Shown here: piece after piece, positions 60,249 through 64,000 of the stretch
How the letters are laid out: every line of letters begins with the position of its first letter
Position numbering within the stretch: position 1 is the first letter of the stretch
Source: Ktedonobacterales bacterium
Lineage (GTDB): Bacteria; Chloroflexota; Ktedonobacteria; Ktedonobacterales; Ktedonobacteraceae
Assembly: GCA_027451525.1 (NCBI GenBank)
Contig: DAIDJF010000008.1
Location: 45,621-109,620 of the forward strand
DNA: 64,000 nucleotides
Direction: 5' to 3'
The notes under the pieces: model-generated
What the model was told of the DNA's origin: nothing
Seen by the model: only the letters and a program-made list of their open reading frames with translations
The model's database searches: none
Made by a program: the position numbers and the translations under genes

Positions 60249-60794
60249 TTAGGCATCGCTTTTGTGACGTGCTCGGAAGCGACGAGCTTTCCAGAGGTTC
60301 GCACATTTATCGGCTGTGCAGTAACGTCTGGTTCGACTTTTGCTATCATCATAAAACGCCCAACGGCAGTGGGGATTTGCGCAAAGTTTGAGGCGTTCGG
60401 GATCATGTTCTGTCAACAAATGAACAAATGATGCCACGATTTCTGCATGTACCCAGTCCCAATCTTTTTTCAACGGGATCAGTTCTAACCTGTATATGCC
60501 TGCCTCTTTTTTTAAAGAACGTTGCATTGGTATTCTGCTCAAAATAGTGTTTAATAGTGCTATGTCATTATCTCCAAATTGTCCGTTTGCTATGGACCCG
60601 ATCATATGGGATAGGAGTGTGCGTAGTGAGACGAGTGAAGCGATGACTGTAGCATCGGGAAGGCTTTCGATATGTAACTCCCACTTAGCGAGAAATTGTT
60701 GTAGCCATTCTGGTTGCTGTAGATCATCCTTGACCCATCGACCACGAAAATCGCGAAATTCGCTGTTGATGAAATGAAGACAAAGCGTATCCAT
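60249..60794 (-). CDS. CGNR zinc-finger / ABATE-domain protein
   Basis: ATG 60794 gives 181 residues; a TTG 30 bases upstream is possible, but the protein start FLNSE-like (CLHFINSEFRDFRGRWVKDD) begins at this ATG. The N-terminal ABATE domain (about 1-125) is followed by the zinc finger CANPHCRWAFYDDSKS, then TRRYCTADKCANLWKAR (C-x4-C...C-x4-C, with CGN replaced by CAN). These are thought to be transcriptional regulators that bind ligand through the ABATE domain. Divergent from the WD40 gene across about 250 bases. Confidence 0.88.
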   Translation of the reverse strand: MDTLCLHFINSEFRDFRGRWVKDDLQQPEWLQQFLAKWELHIESLPDATVIASLVSLRTLLSHMIGSIANGQFGDNDIALLNTILSRIPMQRSLKKEAGIYRLELIPLKKDWDWVHAEIVASFVHLLTEHDPERLKLCANPHCRWAFYDDSKSRTRRYCTADKCANLWKARRFRARHKSDA

Positions 60795-60937
60795 GATACC
60801 CTGTACCTTCTCCTTCCCTGGCAATGGTGTTTTTAAGAAGCGATCTGTTCATGGGATAGGCCAGGAACGTGCCTCGTTAACGACTATCTTATCACATGCG
60901 AGCCTGAAGACAATGAAATATAACGCTCTATTACATA

Positions 60938-60966
60938 TTGACAGTTACTAGTCTGCATGTTATGCT
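60938..60966 (+). promoter_or_regulatory. Sigma70-type promoter for WD40 lipoprotein gene
   Basis: TTGACA (60938-60943), 17-base spacer, TATGCT (60961-60966), 80 bases before the ATG at 61047. Confidence 0.65.
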
Positions 60967-61046
60967 CTTACATATGCCTGTTATTGTAACTGCTTGATTA
61001 GTTCTCGTGTAGGCCCTCTTTGTTCTGAGATAGGAGGATTGCCAGC

Positions 61047-62189
61047 ATGTATAGACGGACACATCGCACCGGTTTTTATTCTCGTCGGTTCTTCTTACAA
61101 AGCCTCGCTGGATTTGTGTTAGCTATGAGTGTAGACGGCTGTGCTCAACCTATTTCACCATCCTCAGCCGTGCATGTTACACCATCTCCTCATACTCTCG
61201 GAAAGGTGTTATTGTCCTATCGTGGTCACAAGATGCGTGTGACGACTGCTGCATGGTCACCAGATGGTAAATATATTGCTTCGGGGTCTTTAGATAAGAC
61301 TGTACAGGTGTGGGCTACCAACTCAGATACGCATATTGCACCTTTTAGATATGAGGGTCACGAAGCTGATATATTAACTGTTGATTGGTCACCTGATAGC
61401 AAGCGCGTCGTCTCAGGGGCGTCCGATCTGACAGTACAGATGTGGGATGCATTTAGTGGAGGGGATGTACTAATTTGTCGTGGACATACCGCTCCTGTAA
61501 TATCTGTCGCATGGTCACCAGATGGGAGATTGATTGCCTCTGGTGCTGGTGATGGTACAGTGCGTCTCTGGGATGCTGCGACTGGTGTGCAACGGTTTGT
61601 CTATCATGGGCACACAGATAGTGTTAATACAGTTTGCTGGTCGTCTGATAGTCAACGTCTTGCTTCTGGTTCGTCTGATAAGACTGTACAGATACTGGAC
61701 GCTGCGACGGGAGAACGCCTTTTTACCTACCGAGGACATAGCGATGTGGTAAATTCGGTTTCCTGGGCACCTGATGGCAAGCGTCTTGCCTCTGGTTCAC
61801 GTGACAAAACGGTCCAGGTCTGGGAGGCTCTTACTGGAAAGGTGGCTTATATTTATGATGGATACAATGTGAAGGTTGCCCAAACAAATTCATCACTTGG
61901 TGTTCTGCCTGATCTCATTTTTGTTGTTGCGTGGTCACATAACGGAAAGCGTATTGCCGCTGTTACGCAGGTCTATTGTGGGGATAATTGTGGTGTTGTA
62001 GTTGTCTGGGATGCAGACACTGAGCGTAATGTGATCTTTTATATTGATACGCCAATTTTTGCTCTAGCCTGGTCACCTGATGATACACGTTTTGTAACCA
62101 CAACCGATGTCACGACGCAAGGGACTGGCCCGTATGCTGGGGGAAATGATCCAGAGGCTGGTCCGTATGCGCAGATTGTGTGGGCATAA
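61047..62189 (+). CDS. WD40-repeat lipoprotein with Tat-like signal
   Basis: A 380-residue protein. The N-terminus SRRFFLQSLAGFVLAMSVDG has a twin-arginine motif (Arg13-Arg14) and a lipobox-like VDGC with Cys32, so export by Tat and lipid anchoring are likely. Seven WD40 blades follow: five regular ones (for example VTTAAWSPDGKYIASGSLDK and VNSVSWAPDGKRLASGSRDK) and two weaker ones. The end QIVWA is abrupt, directly followed by histidine-kinase debris. A scaffold or sensor role is likely. AGGAGG lies upstream of the ATG. Confidence 0.88.
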   Translation: MYRRTHRTGFYSRRFFLQSLAGFVLAMSVDGCAQPISPSSAVHVTPSPHTLGKVLLSYRGHKMRVTTAAWSPDGKYIASGSLDKTVQVWATNSDTHIAPFRYEGHEADILTVDWSPDSKRVVSGASDLTVQMWDAFSGGDVLICRGHTAPVISVAWSPDGRLIASGAGDGTVRLWDAATGVQRFVYHGHTDSVNTVCWSSDSQRLASGSSDKTVQILDAATGERLFTYRGHSDVVNSVSWAPDGKRLASGSRDKTVQVWEALTGKVAYIYDGYNVKVAQTNSSLGVLPDLIFVVAWSHNGKRIAAVTQVYCGDNCGVVVVWDADTERNVIFYIDTPIFALAWSPDDTRFVTTTDVTTQGTGPYAGGNDPEAGPYAQIVWA

Positions 62190-62803
62190 AGTTTTGCTTG
62201 AACGGTTTATGCGGCTGCAGCGTCGTCTCATGCGTGATTTACTGGATAGCACACGCATCCAGGTGGGCCAGTTTGATTTCTGCTGTGTGCCATCCGATCG
62301 TATGCGCATTGTGTATGAGGCTGTTGAAGATCAGCGTGTCCCCTCTGGGCCATTCTGGCCACATTCCCTGTCAGTAAGCGAGTTCCTATGCTGGCCGATG
62401 TCAGTTGAATGAGTCAGGTCGTCAGCAACGACCTATCTCATGCGGTGCAATACGCGCCAGCGGACGTCCCATTCTTGTGAGCCTGCGTATAGAGGAAGAG
62501 AGGGCGTATCATTCCGTTGAGGATCGAGGGCCAGGACTCTCTCCATTGGAGCAAGAGCGTGTGTGGGAACGTTTTTCCCGTGTTGCAGAGATCGTGAAAC
62601 AGCCATCGCGTAATGGAGTGAGTTTGGGCCTCGGATTATATATCTGTTGTATGCGCATTGAGCAGTATGGAGGTCAAGTGGGTATTGTTAGTGCTAAAGG
62701 GCAAGGTTCGACATGCTGGTGTACGTTGCCGATACTTAAAGAAAGCGCATACAATCTGTTCCGATCCCGTGTTACATTTGTGATACATAGCGTTGGTGTG
62801 TGA
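62190..62803 (+). pseudogene. Histidine-kinase C-terminal remnant with frameshifts
   Basis: In one frame RFMRLQRRLMRDLLDSTRIQ, then VGQFDFCCVPSDRMRIVYEA resembles the region just after the dimerisation helix of a histidine kinase. From 62440 another frame gives RASGRPILVSLRIEEERA, VEDRGPGLSPLEQERVWERF (N-box/G1) and SLGLGLYICCMRIEQYGGQV (F/G2 box), the HATPase end. A VPMLADV piece near 62390 is in a third frame. No sensor or phospho-His part is seen. A decayed kinase gene with several indels. Confidence 0.75.
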
Positions 62804-62966
62804 TTGTGTCGTGAGACAGGTATCATATAGTAGGAGTGCAAGCCGAGAGTGAAAACTCTTCTGCTGGGGAGAGAGGAGCGAGAGCGTTCTTCTGCTGGTG
62901 CTGGGGAGAGAGGAATTTTTATCAGGAAGCAAAATTTCTGGAGAGACAGGAAAAGAGGCAAAGGAA

Positions 62967-63743
62967 ATGACCAATCAACGACAGATGGCGTTTAACGCTG
63001 GGCTCTTGATTGTTGCGGTAGCGGGCATGTGGACCCTGGTTCATATCATCTTGGGGGTGGCTGGGGCAACGGCGAACGATTTTTGGAATGTGGCGCTGCT
63101 GGTTTTGTTTGTGATCGCGCTGCTGGTGGCATTTGTGCAGTATATGCAGGAACGCGCGACGTTGCAGACCGTGTCCACCAAAGAACAGTTCCCGGAACCT
63201 GCCGTGGCGAAATTCTTTGGGGGGTCAACTGGCTCTGCCCCCCTGTGGTTTGTAGTGCGGATGTATGTGGGAGCGGAGTGGTTGCTTGCAGGCTGGGAAA
63301 AGGTCATGTCACCGGCGTGGGGAACGAGTGGAAAAGCCTTGTCAGGATTTGTAGCAGGAGCGTTGGCGAAAACGGGAGGAGCCAATCCAGCAGTACAAGG
63401 GTGGTATGCCTCGTTTCTGCATAATTTTGTCCTGCCTGGGGCGGGGTTCTTCTCCTTCCTGGTGACGTGGGGAGAGGTTGCCGTTGGTGTCGGTCTCCTC
63501 TTGGGGGTGCTGACGGGGATTGCGGCAGGATTTGGCGTGCTAATGAATTTGAACTATCTGTTAGCTGGGACAGTCAGTGTCAACCCGATCCTGGGCATGA
63601 TTGGATTGTTCCTTGTCTTCGCATGGCGGGCCTGTGGATGGATTGGTCTTGATCGCTGGTTACTGCCAGCGTTAGGGCTGCCCTGGAAACCAGGAGCGCT
63701 GTTTCATGTGCAGGAGTCACGTGTCCACGCGCCTGGAGCGTAA
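62967..63743 (+). CDS. DoxX/DoxD-like membrane protein
   Basis: ATG 62967 has AGAGG 8 bases upstream; 258 residues. About six TM helices. The DoxX/DoxD signature is APLWFVVRMYVGAEWLLAGW, then EKVMSPAW, and later FLHNFVLPGAGFFSFLVTWG and VAVGVGLLLGVLTGIAAGFG, ending NPILGMIGLFLVFAWRACGW. DoxD is a subunit of thiosulfate:quinone oxidoreductase in archaea; in bacteria such proteins often have unknown redox roles. A strong 17-bp terminator follows. Higher GC than the neighbours to the left. Confidence 0.88.
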   Translation: MTNQRQMAFNAGLLIVAVAGMWTLVHIILGVAGATANDFWNVALLVLFVIALLVAFVQYMQERATLQTVSTKEQFPEPAVAKFFGGSTGSAPLWFVVRMYVGAEWLLAGWEKVMSPAWGTSGKALSGFVAGALAKTGGANPAVQGWYASFLHNFVLPGAGFFSFLVTWGEVAVGVGLLLGVLTGIAAGFGVLMNLNYLLAGTVSVNPILGMIGLFLVFAWRACGWIGLDRWLLPALGLPWKPGALFHVQESRVHAPGA

Positions 63744-63777
63744 CTTCTCCCGCGCCCTGACCTGATATTGGTGAGAA

Positions 63778-63820
63778 GACAGGGTCCCTGCCGTGGGGAG
63801 AAGACGGCAGGGACCCTGTC
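63778..63820 (+). terminator. Strong rho-independent terminator after DoxX gene
   Basis: A 17-bp GC-rich perfect stem (63778-63794 with 63804-63820), followed by TGTGTGTGT rather than a U-tract. Confidence 0.8.
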
Positions 63821-63906
63821 TGTGTGTGTCGGCGTTTCGTCTGTGTGCGTATTGACTCTTCTGAAATGTGACTGAAAGGGGTAATAACAAGTTCTAAGAA
63901 CTGCGT

Positions 63907-64000
63907 GTCAACTCAAATGAAAATGTTACCGAAAGATGATGGTTCACTCAAATGAAAATGTTACTCAGCGGCGAGGGGGCGAGCAGGGCCTGCTCGCCCC
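63907..64000 (+). mobile_element. Putative end of an IS21-family insertion sequence (runs out of window)
   Basis: TGTCAACTCAAATGAAAATG begins at 63906. The 19-base ACTCAAATGAAAATGTTAC occurs exactly twice, at 63911-63929 and 63946-63964, 35 bases apart. IS21-type elements have such TG-start ends with multiple internal repeats, and Ktedonobacteria carry many. A GC-rich 25-base dyad follows at 63976-64000. The transposase genes would lie beyond the window. Confidence 0.5.

Noticed and set aside
62820..62925. Short direct repeats of a GGGGAGAGAGG type before the DoxX gene
   Set aside because: Purine-rich, imperfect and short; no array or palindrome.

Overview
The window looks like chromosomal DNA from a large-genome, soil-type bacterium, most probably a member of the Ktedonobacteria (Chloroflexota). 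This is an inference from gene content and not from a search. Points in favour are the mix of WD40, PQQ-propeller and HAF-repeat secreted lipoproteins, zinc-ribbon/TM proteins, two cytochrome P450s, an F420/deazaflavin-type oxidoreductase, a CGNR/ABATE regulator, an amylosucrase-like GH13 enzyme and a GH4 enzyme. Many small operons with their own TetR/MarR regulators and several decayed transposase and gene fragments fit the same picture. No tRNA, rRNA or CRISPR array was recognised.

Layout. 1-650: tail of a HAD-type hydrolase and a GNAT acetyltransferase. 766-4713 (minus): operon TetR, P450, unknown protein, sulfatase, headed by a perfect 32-bp palindrome. 5025-5819: TM-plus-PRC-barrel protein. 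5885-9829 (minus): flavin reductase-like, HIT, alpha/beta hydrolase, 3-hydroxyacyl-CoA dehydrogenase and aldo/keto reductase, closely packed and partly overlapping. 10079-16003: zinc-ribbon membrane protein, threonine dehydratase-like enzyme, an epimerase remnant, a hotdog-fold CoA ammonia-lyase-like protein and two divergent Gfo/Idh/MocA dehydrogenases. 16190-20306: MarR plus a heterodimeric ABC exporter with a consensus promoter. 20371-30808: unknown coiled-coil protein, second P450, CDF-like transporter, phosphotransferase, TetR and F420-type oxidoreductase facing an amylosucrase-like gene across two long palindromes, then SDR and HAF-repeat lipoprotein.

31465-38625: unknown membrane protein, GH4 glycosidase, a large secreted propeller/modular protein, DUF1697 and a conserved acidic-tract protein. 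38783-40450: five tandem 49-bp repeats next to a rolling-circle (HUH) Rep gene, probably a captured mobile element. 40937-49945: two MFS transporters, nitroreductase, peroxiredoxin, YggT-like and zinc-ribbon membrane proteins, quinone oxidoreductase, a decayed ligase/TauE locus, NrtS-like and OsmC proteins. 50059-56830: serine hydrolase, anchored protein, PQQ-propeller lipoprotein, then a thiolase-like protein lacking a normal nucleophile, its DUF35 partner and an R2lox metallo-oxidase. 56990-64000: endonuclease III-like glycosylase, an FHA protein whose 5' end is replaced by a transposase fragment, MscS channel, CGNR regulator, WD40 lipoprotein, histidine-kinase debris, a DoxX protein and what looks like the end of an IS21-type element at the window edge.

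Working together: the clearest functional units are the P450/sulfatase operon (probably turnover of a small organic or sulfated compound under TetR control), the acyl-CoA/hydrolase cluster, the MarR-controlled drug exporter, and the thiolase-like/DUF35/R2lox set, which suggests oxidative processing of an acyl-CoA or lipid side chain. Start codons were reassigned where a Shine-Dalgarno sequence clearly favoured an internal start. All family assignments were made by eye from motifs.
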